This document shows positions 44,361 through 54,321 of a stretch of DNA of 64,000 nucleotides, one piece after another. The DNA comes from Madurella fahalii. Its lineage: Eukaryota > Ascomycota > Sordariomycetes > Sordariales. The notes below the pieces were generated by a model. That model saw nothing but the letters and a program-made list of their open reading frames with translations, was not told the DNA's origin and searched no databases. Position 1 is the stretch's first letter; each line of letters opens with the position of its first letter. The stretch spans positions 8,643,001 through 8,707,000 of the forward strand of contig CM056875.1 in NCBI GenBank assembly GCA_029876055.1, written 5' to 3'. A program made the position numbers and the translations under genes.

Positions 44361-44821
44361 GGTGTTTTTGGTGAGTGGTGTGAGTATAGAAGAGCGGGAT
44401 TGTCTGTGCTGTAACTACCATATTTCACAAGCCTTTACCATCTAATTTTTAGCTTTAAAGTGTTTTTTTTCTAAAAAATTCAGACGGACCTCTACACTCC
44501 CGATATCATCCCCCCTGAAATACTCCTGTGTAGGTAGTAATAGCGACTCTGGTCGAGGGCTGGTATAAGTCGGCGTCCGCCACCGGCGTCGATGCGGGGT
44601 CCGAAAAATCGACCCCGCGCTCCGTCGCCTCAACCGTCCTTAAATCAACCTGGACCCCGCTAGCTCACAGCTCACCGATCCTTAGTAACCAACTCACCTT
44701 CTCACCTCTCACTACCCCCAGAATCTGCCCGTCTTGATACTACCTGACGTTTTGAGCACCACATACACGATCCAACCCACAACCTTTGTACAATCACACA
44801 CTAGTCACCCAGACAAGCATC

Positions 44822-45457
44822 ATGGCCATCACCTCCACCTCGACCGCCACTGACGACCCCTTCGACACCCTCCTCACCCTTGAAGATGACTTCTACACCC
44901 AAGGCTACAACCAGGGCCACGCCGACGGGCTCGTGGCAGGGCGCACCGAGGGGCGCCAGCTTGGTCTCGAGCGGGGTTTCCAGAAGTTTGTCGAGGCCGG
45001 CCGGCTGCAGGGGCGCGCCATTGTGTGGGCGAACCGGCTGAGAGCCAAGGAGGCAAAGCAGACTTCAACGGGTAGTCCGGCGCTCAATTCTTCAGATTCT
45101 ACGGGTGTTCAAGAAGGGGGTGGGGAAATCGCCGGAAGGTCTGGGGTATTAGGTCAGGGGAGAAGTGAGCGTGTCGAGGTGGAGGGTGAGCGTGACAGGA
45201 TGGAGCTCCCGCCGCTGCCGCATAACCCCCGGCTGGAGAAGCATGTCACGGCGCTGTACGCGCTCGCCGAGACGGAGAGCTTGTCGACTGAGAACACCGA
45301 CGAGGCGGTCAATGACTTTGACGACAGGTTACGGAGAGCGCAGGGGAGGGCAAAGATCATCGAGCGGATGGTTGGGGAAGGGCAGAGGGGGGATGGGGAT
45401 AGCGAGACTCATAATCCTGGGGTGTCGGGTAGGGGCAGGGAAGTGGCAGAGGTATGA
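44822..45457 (+). CDS. LTO1: Lto1-like deca-GX3 protein (Fe-S adaptor for Rli1/ABCE1)
   Basis: Lto1, with Yae1, recruits the ribosome-recycling ABC protein Rli1/ABCE1 to the cytosolic iron-sulfur assembly machinery. A single exon encodes 211 aa. The ATG at 44822 is the first in frame (an upstream TTG was not used). The diagnostic deca-GX3 segment is clear at about residues 27-55: Gly every fourth residue through YNQGHADGLVAGRTEGRQLG, then LERGFQKFVEAGRLQGRA. The C-terminal half contains LPPLPHNPRLEKHVTALYALAE and NDFDDRLRRAQGRAKIIERM, both conserved in the family. The protein ends in ...REVAEV rather than the terminal aromatic tripeptide known for yeast Lto1 (see findings). A spliced 3' extension was looked for and not found. 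Length is greater than yeast (161 aa) because of a glycine/serine linker. Confidence 0.86.
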   Translation: MAITSTSTATDDPFDTLLTLEDDFYTQGYNQGHADGLVAGRTEGRQLGLERGFQKFVEAGRLQGRAIVWANRLRAKEAKQTSTGSPALNSSDSTGVQEGGGEIAGRSGVLGQGRSERVEVEGERDRMELPPLPHNPRLEKHVTALYALAETESLSTENTDEAVNDFDDRLRRAQGRAKIIERMVGEGQRGDGDSETHNPGVSGRGREVAEV

Positions 45458-45775
45458 CGGGACGCGGCCTGAGACTTGAGTAGGGTGGATTGTGTGAATA
45501 TCCGTGATAGCCGAGCTCGAGGCGCTAAGGCGGTTGCATAGGGGTTGAGCGGAAACGGGTAATAGGCACGGATCCGGCGTAAGGGAAGAGCGTCAACTCT
45601 CAAAATGAATGCACACCTCTATACACCTCGTCTTCTTGCCGTCGTTATGTACAAGGTCTCATTCTCATCTCCCCATCTACCCCAACCCCGTTTATACAAA
45701 CGATCTGCATGGGTAGCTGAAATCTCGTTAGCTCATCACCCACACCAGAGTAAAAAAGAGCGCCACGAAAAAAAC
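45458..45775. other. Intergenic: convergent 3' flanks
   Basis: 318 nt between convergent LTO1 and the complex I subunit gene. No ORF or structured element is supported. Confidence 0.7.
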
Positions 45776-46435
45776 TCACTTCTCGGTGTACGACTGCTCC
45801 TCGTCCAGCTCATACTTGTGCACATCCCACTTGCCCGTCGCCAGACTCTGCCCGCTGGGCAGCGGGGGCAGGCCGCCGGTCATCTGGAGCACCCTCTTGG
45901 CCGCCTCGACGCCGCTATTCTCGAGGTAGGTCGCCAGCCCCGCCGTCTTGCCGTCCTCCTCGGCCTTGACCAGGGCCTTGCTGCCCTCCTCGCCGATCAG
46001 CTCGACCCTCGGCTCAGCGGCGCTGCCGACCGTCAGGAGGGCGACCTGCTGGGCCTGGCCGACGATGCTCGCGCGCGGGTAGTTGCGGCGGGCGTCGCGC
46101 TTCCAGTACGGGTTGTCGGCGATGTCCCCCGCCGGGATGGTGACGGGGTCGTCGTACTTGAGCGGGTCGTTGCTGCCCGGGGCGGGATTGCGGTTGTAGG
46201 GGTTGAGAGGGACGCCGTTGGACCGGTTGGGGTCGATGGCTGTTGCACGGCGGAGGCGCTCCCAGATCCCGGTCGATTGGAGCGTGTATTTCTGGGAAGG
46301 GCGTTAGAATTCGTCGAGAGCCGAGGGCGGCGTAGCGAAGCGAACACCGGCCAATTGAGCGATTGGCAAATGAGAACTCACTTTTGTGATGCTGACTGCT
46401 TCGCCTGCAGCTTTCGCTGCCGCCTTGGACGCCAT
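45776..46435 (-). CDS. NADH:ubiquinone oxidoreductase 21.3-kDa subunit (complex I accessory)
   Basis: An accessory subunit of mitochondrial respiratory complex I, closely resembling the Neurospora 21.3-kDa protein. Exons 46382-46435 and 45776-46291 with a 90-nt intron (GTGAGT...CCCAG); 189 aa, about 20.5 kDa. The start MASKAAAKAAGEAVSITK is short and positively charged. Exon 2 has the conserved KYTLQSTGIWERLRRA, IDPNRSNGVPLNPYNRNP, DDPVTIPAGDIADNPYWKRD and VGQAQQVALLTVGSA blocks. It ends with GGLPPLPSGQSLATGKWDVHKY and a short polar tail. The large plus-strand ORF covering this gene is a shadow. It is divergent from the peroxiredoxin gene. Confidence 0.92.
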
Positions 46436-47400
46436 GGTGGCAGCTGGTAGCGGATGTGCGGGACGGATTCGAGGTCGGAACGACGAGATGGTCCCGTCGG
46501 CGTTGGCCTCGACTCTCCAGGTTCCCGACTGCTGGCGAGCCAAGCCACCGGGCCGGTGTTTAGCCGGCTCGAGAACGCATTGACCAGCCTTCTCGAACGG
46601 CGACAGGGATGGCTTAGACCACATCCCCCAAAGAAGGGGAAACGTCTCTTTGGTTCCGGAAAGAATTCCCTCCTGCAACACCGAAATTACACCCTCTCAC
46701 ATGACTTGCACGGTCTCTCAGCGTCTTGGCTGCGACAGGCTTGCTGATGACTTTACTCAGCAGAGTCATCAGCGGGCGCCGGGTTGCGCAGGGCTGCGCA
46801 GGGCCTGCAGTTGGCGAAAGAGGAGGGGGGGGGCGAGCGCGGCAGCTCGAGGAACAGCGGCGGGTGGTTGAGTGGTTCCATTGTCCGATATTGGATCGCC
46901 GTCCGCGGCTGATGGACCCAATTACCGGTGGCTGCGGAACGACCTGGATGTAGCCAGACTGCTCTTCCGTTTCTCGTGTCTGTTTAGGGATACTCGCCTG
47001 CGCCCTGGGAGAACCGAGCGGTCCCAGGTCACCCCTTACCTGGGCGACCACACACACCACCCTCCCACCGACTTATTTTTTTTTATGCTCGTGCTCTGCC
47101 GCAGGCGGAGCTCCATCGCAACCCTTCCCCCATCCCCCTGGCCCGGCCTCCTCTCGAGGTCATCGCGTGTTGTGATTGGCCGGCTCCTTGCGCAACCAGT
47201 TCAACGTCCTGTTTACCTTCGCCGCATCGACCCCAGCTCTCGACTTCATCTCTTTCCCTCCATCCCCCCAGATTTCATCGTCCGCTCTTCGTTTTTGTTG
47301 TACCCTGGTCGCACGCTGTTGGCGACCCTGATTTGCCTCTCTTCTGCCTCCACCTAGAGCCCTCTCTTAGCTGTAAGTCGCGCGTAAGCCTCAGCCCGCC
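46436..47400. other. Intergenic: divergent promoter region, complex I subunit / peroxiredoxin
   Basis: About 965 nt. I see no gene. An inverted CCAAT (GATTGG, near 47175) lies about 225 nt upstream of the peroxiredoxin ATG, and the leader is pyrimidine-rich. Confidence 0.6.
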
Positions 47401-48290
47401 ATGCCCGTTGAGCTCCGCAAGCGCAAGGCGCCGCCTCCGCCGCCGCCTCCGGCAAAGAAGCAGTCCAGAGTCGCCAAGACCGCCTCCAAGGTAAAGGAGA
47501 CCGTCAAGGAGAAGGTAACCAAGGCGACCGCGAGCGCCAATGGTTCCTCGTCCGGCGACGCCGCCGCCAAGCCTGCCGTCGGCGACATCATCACCCTCGA
47601 CGGCTTCGGCGGCGAGATTGAGACCAACGACGGCGCCAAGACGACCCTCAAGGCCCTCGTCGACGAGAGCAAGGCCGGCGTGGCCTTGTTTACCTACCCC
47701 AAGGCCTCGACTCCGGGGTGTAAGTGAAACCCAACCTCATCCAAAAACCCCCCCCCCCCCTATTTGTAATCACCCCCAGCCTGATATATCCGTGTTTTTC
47801 CCAAATGCCCACAGGCACCCGACAAGCCTGCCTCTTCCGCGACGCCTACTCGGAGCTCACCTCGGCGAGCGGCCTCACCATCTACGGGCTCTCGTCCGAC
47901 TCACCCAAGGCCAACACTGCCTTCAAGGAGAAGCAGAAGCTGCCCTACCCTTTGCTGTGCGACCCGCAGGCCACCCTCATTGGCGCCATCGGCCTGAAGA
48001 AGGCGCCCAAGGGCACTACGCGCGGCGTGTTTGTCGTTGACAAGACCGGCAAGGTGCTCGCCGCCCAGGCCGGCGGTCCCGAGGCCACCGTGAACGTCGT
48101 CAAGGAGATCGTCGAGGGGTTGAGCGGCGGCGGCGCTGCTGCCGAGAAGGTCGACGAGGCCGTGGACGCCGCCAAGGAGGAGGAGGAGAAGAAGGAGAAG
48201 GAGGCCGAGGAGAAGGGGGAAGATAAGCCTACCGAGCTCGCGCCCGAGAGCGCTAACGGGGAGGAGAAGGCCGAGGAGAAGAAGGAGTGA
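47401..48290 (+). CDS. DOT5: PrxQ/Bcp-type peroxiredoxin, Dot5-like
   Basis: A thioredoxin-dependent peroxidase that reduces H2O2 and alkyl hydroperoxides. Exons 47401-47719 and 47815-48290 with a 95-nt intron containing a C-tract; 264 aa. The active site is built across the splice: ASTPGC with peroxidatic Cys107, then TRQACLFRD with resolving Cys112, the five-residue spacing of the PrxQ/Bcp class. Supporting blocks are GDIITLDGFGGE, ALFTYPKASTPG, GLTIYGLSSDSPKANTAFKEKQKLPYPLLCD and TRGVFVVDKTGKV. The N-terminal ~50 residues are basic (RKRKAPPPPPPPAKKQSR), consistent with nuclear localisation as for yeast Dot5. The C-terminal ~55 residues are a Lys/Glu-rich tail. Both tails exceed the core family. 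Localisation is inference. Confidence 0.9.
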
Positions 48291-50329
48291 ACCGGAAGAT
48301 GCTGCTCGGGAGGTTCGGCTTTTTTTCCTTTTTGCTGCCTTGTTGCGATTGGGGGAGTACTCGTTTGAAGAACCGCTAATTGAGCGTTGTGTATATACAT
48401 GGTCTTTTTTGCGTTTACTTTTTCTGCCAGTAACTAGCGGTTGGAATGGATACTCTTTCCTTGGCCGGTAGTTGACTCCCAGTCTCAACGTCTAGCAATG
48501 GCAATAATAGACGCTTGCTCTCACTTTCACTCACATCGCAAGCAGACCAACCATGACCAGCTTCTCCGTAAAACCCTGTGCAGTCATCAGCCGCTCCATC
48601 ACCGCCTCTTTTCCGCCTCCCGCAGCCGCTGCTGATGCTCAGCTTCGTGGGTGATCTTCTATCGCGGATCGTTAGCATCTCGCCCACCCGTAAGGACATG
48701 CCCAGACGCTCGGTTGTCGGGCAGTAAAATTCATGGCAATCCCCGCTCCCTATGTAAGCGACGTCAACTCGGTAGGAAAAGATCTCGCAAGGGACGCCAT
48801 GAAAGGCAAACAAAAGAACATCAACCCACCGCATTCATCCTCGCAGCGCGGATCGAAGAGCGTGCATACCTGCAACATCAATCAGATCAGCTCACTGTGC
48901 ATGACAGGCCAATCGACGGAGAACCAAAACTTACACTAGCAACAAACAAGCCATTGTAAACGCCGCCATCGGCGCCATGGCCGTCTGCAGAGCCCGTCAG
49001 CACAACGACCTACTGGAAATGCGGCAGGAGACGGCTTGCATACCCGTGCATTTATGCGACCATTAAACATGTTGCGCGCTTTATTTCATCCCTCTGCAAT
49101 CTAAGTGGGCGATGCGCTGGCGGGGGAGGTTGTTTCGATGGGGTGTCAGTCCCGACAGACTGGTTGCGAGGCCTGCCGCAGAAATTCAGATTTTAGGGGG
49201 TGCGCTTCTGGGACGTCCCAAATGTCACGCCACCCAAACAAAGGACCTTGTTTTGAGCGACGTCACCCACAGTGCTGGAAGCATCCTGGGGGAGCTATGA
49301 TCGATTGTTCAGAGTATCGGCCAGAGTCCAATCCCGTATCGTATATGTGATCCCAGGCCCGAGGGCTTTTTATCGTGTACTTGCTCTTGTAAGCGCCGCT
49401 TTCGGCTGCACTGGCCCGCCTGCCATTTCTCGTCAAGAGGCCAAAAAAGATTAACCGAGCCAACACCCTCAAATCCTTGTCTCTGAGTGATTGTGGTAAG
49501 TAGTGTATTCACAGCTCCTATTCTGCCTCATCCCTATATACACTTCACTCCATCACCTCACCCCCAGTAGGCCAGAGGCGGTCCCCCCAGCCATCTCCTT
49601 CCATCCCCCTTCCATCCCCCTTCCACCCCGCCGTTCCACCCCCCCTTCCACCTCAGTATTCAGTAATGTATGCAATATACTCCGTACAGAGAACGAAGCC
49701 GAGTGCAAATGCAGCACAATAAACCAACCGCCCCGAAACCGAGAGAGAGAGAGCCAGAGAAAGAGAGAGCGCCCCAGTAAAGAAATCCCCGGCTGTCCTC
49801 ATCGCCGGCCATGTAGATGCAGTCCCGTAAGAACCAAACAGAAACCCAGTCAGTAGTAGAAAATTGGCGTTTCCAGTAGATGTAAGATGTTACTTGTCTG
49901 CCTGCCCAGTCCAACCCGAGAAAAAGACGAATGCAGCCCGGGACCCATGGATGATCAATGAGAGAAAACCCTTCGTTGCTTCTTTTGCCGCTTGCTGGAT
50001 CGCTTGTCCACTGCCCCAGTCTATACTTACACCGGCCGCCGTTTCGAAATCGGGTATTACGCATCGAGAGTAAAAACAAAATTAGGGAAACGTTAGACAA
50101 TCCTGCCTTTTCCTTTCATTCCCTCCCGCCTCTACTCCTAGCGCCGTTGGTGGCGCCGGCTTGTCTCTTGAAGATCTCTTGCGCCTTTTGCAGAGTCGGA
50201 AGGGTTGTTTAAGAAGAGTGCGTCCTGGGTAACGCAGACGAGAGGTGGTGATTCGCATCGACTTCTAAAGACCAAACCGCGGCCCAACGGAGCTTTACAA
50301 AATAAAACCGTATCCGCCACGCTCCGTGA
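48291..50329. other. Intergenic: convergent 3' flanks (2 kb)
   Basis: Long, low-complexity in places (CCATCCCC-type repeats about 49600-49650, GAGA-rich 49740-49770). ORFs on both strands up to ~146 codons lack domains, conserved ends or codon patterns I would trust. No RNA gene recognised. Confidence 0.6.
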
Positions 50330-51718
50330 TTATGAGCCCGAGAACTCGGGTCGTCCGAATTCGCCTTGTAGCTTCTTCTTGCCGCTCGCACGGGCGTGGT
50401 TGAGGTGACCCATGACCGACTCATAGGTGAGCATCGTAACCGTCGCGGCCGGCACGGCACGCATCATGTTGGTGCCCATGCCGGCGTAGAAAGCCCTCCA
50501 TCCCTCTTCGCGCAGCATGGTGCGGAAAGTCGAGACGATTCCTCGGTACTTGGGCCCCCGTGGCAGCTGCGACTGGGTCACCCCGTTTCCAACCCCCTGC
50601 GCCACGCCTCCTAGGCCTTCCATGTACTCTTGGCCGGGCGTCGGCCGACGCTGCGTTTGCAGTCGTGTACGGATGACCTCGTGCGGGTAGGTCGCGCTGC
50701 TGGCAATGATTTTGGACATTATTGACGCTGATAGAATACCGAACCAGTGTTCCTTTTCATCCTGGCCGTCGACGCCTGCGGCGCCCATAGCCTTGCCAGT
50801 GAATTTCTTCCTTAGATATTCGTACGTGGGGATGTGGACGGCAACGTGCGTGAGGCCGAGGAGCGCTGGTGTGAGTCCCGAGTAGAAGGAAAGGATGCCT
50901 TCGGTCGTGTACATCTTGCGAGCGGCATCCCAGCTCGACTTGTAGTGCCATGGTTGGTGGAGTGTTGGGCGCGACGTCGGGGTGTTGGGGCTCCTCGGAC
51001 CGAGCGAGAAGCCGGCCCTGTCGTGCCTGCTCGTCTGCGACATGAGACGGGTCTTTATGACCCAAATCGGATTGGTGACAATGGTGCTGCTGGCCCCCGC
51101 GATGATGGATGACCAGAAGTTGATGGCCAAGTCGTTTTCTGCAGTACTCGCGTCAGCATTCGAGGTTGCCCGTCTTCGCAGGACTCGGGTGGACCTACGT
51201 TGGTACTGGCCCACCAGCTTCTTGCTCTTGTTGTAGACGGTGAACCACACGGCCCAGGTCGGTAGGTATCCCATTACGATGGGGCCCAAACCCCTGTACA
51301 AGCCCCTCAGCCCTTCTTCCCTCCATATCACGCTTGCTGTCCCGAACAGGCCCTTGTAAATCCTCGTGTGCCGATGCTCTGCGGCCTGCGCAATGAAGCC
51401 CCCCTGTGCCTGCAACTTAGTCTTGATGACGTCTAGCGGGCACGTAACAACGCCCGATGTGAAGCCAGCTACTGCACCGGACAGCGCGTTAAACTGCGGA
51501 TCCGACGCCTGAACAGCCCATTTCTCCGAGAGTGTGAGCTCGCCCGGGTCCGGCATCGTCTCACCAACCGCTGGCTTCACCGACCCTGGCCCTTGGCTTG
51601 AAAACTCCGCCGACTGAACCTGAGATACCTGGGATGGAGGCAGCGCTACCCCATATTCTGCCGGAGATGCGGGTGCGGGTTGTCCGTGTGGCGATAGGTG
51701 GTGTTCGTTGTGAGACAT
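50330..51718 (-). CDS. Mitochondrial carrier family protein, NAD+ (Ndt1/Yia6)-type
   Basis: A six-helix mitochondrial inner-membrane solute carrier. Exons 51199-51718 and 50330-51138; 442 aa. The start is ATG 51718 (MSHNEHH); an in-frame GTG further upstream was not used. Three repeats are visible through their signature motifs: PLDVIKTKLQAQ, NPIWVIKTRLMSQ and YPHEVIRTRLQTQ. The GLYRGLGPIVMGYLPTWAVWF block after repeat 1 and the tryptophan in NPIWVIKTRLMSQ point to the NAD+/pyrimidine-nucleotide branch (Yia6/Ndt1 or Rim2). I favour the NAD+ carrier but cannot exclude Rim2. A 60-nt intron (51139-51198, GTAGGT...CTGCAG) lies in the loop before repeat 2. It is a multiple of three with no stop, so the unspliced frame also reads through. 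A disordered ~70-residue N-terminus precedes helix 1. Confidence 0.88.
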   Translation of the reverse strand: MSHNEHHLSPHGQPAPASPAEYGVALPPSQVSQVQSAEFSSQGPGSVKPAVGETMPDPGELTLSEKWAVQASDPQFNALSGAVAGFTSGVVTCPLDVIKTKLQAQGGFIAQAAEHRHTRIYKGLFGTASVIWREEGLRGLYRGLGPIVMGYLPTWAVWFTVYNKSKKLVGQYQRRSTRVLRRRATSNADASTAENDLAINFWSSIIAGASSTIVTNPIWVIKTRLMSQTSRHDRAGFSLGPRSPNTPTSRPTLHQPWHYKSSWDAARKMYTTEGILSFYSGLTPALLGLTHVAVHIPTYEYLRKKFTGKAMGAAGVDGQDEKEHWFGILSASIMSKIIASSATYPHEVIRTRLQTQRRPTPGQEYMEGLGGVAQGVGNGVTQSQLPRGPKYRGIVSTFRTMLREEGWRAFYAGMGTNMMRAVPAATVTMLTYESVMGHLNHARASGKKKLQGEFGRPEFSGS

Positions 51719-52810
51719 GCCGCCTTCGGGGAGGGGCACGGCTCTGGCTGGGTGCGCCGCCGGGTCCTCCAGCGGCGTTTAGTCTCCGAGATGGCGGTGT
51801 TCTGTCCGGTTGGTCTCGTGTTCCTGTGTGGCTGCTTTTTGCCTTATTTAGAGGGGTTGTCCCGGGTGCGATTATGTCTGCGATTCCCTCTCGTGCCGGT
51901 GTGCGGGGAAAATGCCCGCACAGGCAGGGGATCGTGACTGCTCCTAGCGGTTCTCCCTGTTCATGGACTTGGGGTGCGGAGACTCGGGTGTTGATACAGT
52001 ATCGTGTTTCGCGCCCGTACGATTCTGCGCGGAAGTGTGCGATGAGCTGCCAGGTAAGTGGTGCCGAGGGTTGCGAGCGGGAATGGCGGAGGAGCTTGAA
52101 AGGAAAACGTTCTTGGCGGCGGGAGGGATTGCACAATCGGACGTAGTAGCCAAGCGGTGCCGGCCAGCGCCGACCGACGGGCTGCACGCGGCTTCGGATG
52201 TCAGCTACTCGGTGACTTTAGAGGCGTCTGCCAACGATGCGTCCCACTGTTGGAACCAAGTTGGTGGGTTGGCTCCTCCCGAGTCATGCAACAATCGTGA
52301 GCACGAGGGCTGGCAACGGAGGTGCCGCGTACGGTTGTACCGAGGTGATTGTGATTGCGATACCCGTTCCGTCCGGCCTAGGAACGCTGCCGGCGGGGCT
52401 CGATGCAAACGTCTTTCAAAAAGTCGCAAAATTTGTGTCGGTTGAAGCTTCTTATGGTCTCGGGACCCGCAGTTTAATCGAGCAAAAAACTGCTGTCTCG
52501 GTCCTGTGTCTCTGTAAAACGTTACAGGATTTCCTCGTGAGCAAGGGCATTTCAGCGTTATCAATTGGGGTTTATCGGCGACCCAATGCAGGTTTCTGGC
52601 TTCTGCGCCATTACCTCATCATCCCTGCGAATTCGCGGCTGATTGCCCTGCGCTTGCTGTGCTCTCAAACCTTATTATTCAGGCAGAAACACAAGCAACA
52701 ACGGTTTTTCCCGGGAGAGCTTCGCAGCACCGTCTGATTTCGCGGCAATTTGGTGACAGGTCAACCTTCGAAGCCCACCACGTCTCCGCGAAGAATCTCC
52801 AACCGCCACC
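51719..52810. promoter_or_regulatory. Divergent promoter region, NAD+ carrier / QCR7
   Basis: About 1.1 kb between two divergent genes for mitochondrial inner-membrane proteins. ORFs in this interval are extensions or shadows with no family match. Confidence 0.5.
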
Positions 52811-53281
52811 ATGCCTGTCGCACCTTCCCTGATCTCTTCCGTCGTCAAGCGGCCCTGGCTGCAGAAGCTGTTGACGCCGCTGGCCGGCTGGTACACCAAC
52901 GCCGCCGGTTATCGCCAGATGGGTCTCCGGTGAGTTTTGCACGCCCTCGACACCTCTCCGGCCGACCAATTGGCCTCTAGGGAAGCCAATCCTGGCTAAC
53001 CACCATGGACCTGGGGAAACAGCGCCGACGACCTGATCGTCGAAGAGAACGAGACCGTGCTCAAAGCGCTGCATCGCCTGCCGCCGAAAGAGAGCTACGA
53101 CCGCATCTACCGGATCCGCCGCGCCACCCAGCTCAGCTTGCAACAAAAGATCCTGCCCAAGTCGGAGTGGACAAAGCCCGAAGAGGATGTCCCGTACCTG
53201 ACACCCATCCTCGAGCAGCTCCAGGCCGAGGCCAAGGAGCGGGAGGACCTCGACGCCCTGACCGTCCTCAAGAAGCATTAG
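52811..53281 (+). CDS. QCR7: Cytochrome bc1 complex subunit 7 (14-kDa)
   Basis: A matrix-facing accessory subunit of complex III that contacts cytochrome b. Exons 52811-52929 and 53023-53281 with a 93-nt intron (GTGAGT...ACAG); 125 aa, the normal size. The protein begins MPVAPSLISSVVKRPWLQ and continues LAGWYTNAAGYRQMGLR-ADDL, where the splice rejoins the family sequence. It then has EENETVLKALHRLPPKESYDRIYRIRRATQLSLQ, KSEWTKPEEDVPYLTPI and a charged C-terminal helix. The Kozak context (CGCCACCATGC) is strong. This is the second complex III subunit in the window after QCR8. Confidence 0.95.
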
Positions 53282-54321
53282 ACGGTGGTTTGAGAAGCGG
53301 GATGGCGTGGAAAGGATAGAGTTTCCTGTTTGTCGGGCACTGTATTTTAGGGAGCGTGACACAATGGCAGGAGGGTAGGGGCTCGGGAGGACCTGGAGGC
53401 CGCCAGCGAGGAGGCGAGCCGGCCTGTATGTATAGACCTTGGGTTGTTCATTCAATCAAAAAAGACTCGCTCACCGATTTTGTTACGTCTTCAACCTATG
53501 CAAGACCGTATTTCCGGGCGTAGGTGCTTTCGGGAGTCCCCAGTGCTCCAAGTGAAAGGGAGCTTACTCAAGCCAGGGTCACGGCGGCTGCAAGATTCCT
53601 AAACCCCAAGAGACTAACTGATAAATGTTGACACTCCTACGCCATTTCCTTGTACAAATGACAAGCAGCCTCTGCTTGTAGTCAGTAACAAGTAGATATT
53701 AATCCTGCTCTTTCCAGTTCTACCCGATCGAGAACCCGTTGGAATCCACGCCCGACAGAAAAAGAGCACAGCCTCCCCCTGCGTCCAGCGAGTAAACAAG
53801 CCCAGGCAGCCCGTGCGGCAGACCCGTCACCGTCCCAGGCGCTTCCAAATAAGTGAACATTCGCTTAGACATCCAGAAGTGGGGTATTCGCTTTCAGCCC
53901 GTCATAGCCAACCATACCACGAGACCGACATATCCGAATTAATGGAGCTAGAAGCGCCGTCTCTGATCATCCAAGGTGCTCCCTCGACACGAATGACGGT
54001 GATGAAACAATGCATGCCCAAGCCGTCAGAGGCCGAGGACCTGCGAAGAGATGGATTGGCAGGTCTCGTTAACTGCAAGGTCAAAGGAGGTTCAGATACC
54101 AGATGCCGGGCTCATAACGCTTGTCGATTCCAAATAATAGAAAAAAAAAAAAAAAAAAATTCCAACCCAATTCCCCTAACGCCTGTCTCGCAAGTTGGCC
54201 AACATCGATGGTCCGGTATGTGTCGTGGGCTGTCGTACAAAATATACCCTGCTTTCCTCGGAGCGGAGCGTTTCCTGTCGTCGTGAAATCTACCGGGCGA
54301 ATAAACCTAAGGCCCAGAAAT
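53282..54321. other. Intergenic: convergent 3' flanks
   Basis: About 1 kb with no gene seen. It contains an A-tract of about 19 nt at 54141-54159. Confidence 0.7.

Larger units (their letters stand above)
44058..44821. other. Intergenic: SDR 3' flank, tRNA-Glu and LTO1 promoter
   Basis: The interval contains the tRNA-Glu(CTC) gene and its T-run terminator. The remainder is AT-rich sequence (about 44400-44510) and the pyrimidine-rich LTO1 leader, with nothing coding. Confidence 0.7.

Noticed and set aside
45605..46450. 281-codon plus-strand ORF
   Set aside because: It lies antisense to the complex I 21.3-kDa subunit gene, which has clear family sequence; the ORF has no recognisable domain.
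48415..48834. 139-codon minus-strand ORF
   Set aside because: No domain or conserved motif, and it sits in a convergent intergenic region.
49660..50100. 146-codon minus-strand ORF rich in hydrophobic residues
   Set aside because: It lies in the 3' flank of the carrier gene, with low-complexity flanks and no family resemblance. It might be 3' UTR.
53000..53319. 104-codon ORF overlapping QCR7 exon 2 in another frame
   Set aside because: It is a shadow frame; the QCR7 frame has full family conservation and a matching splice.
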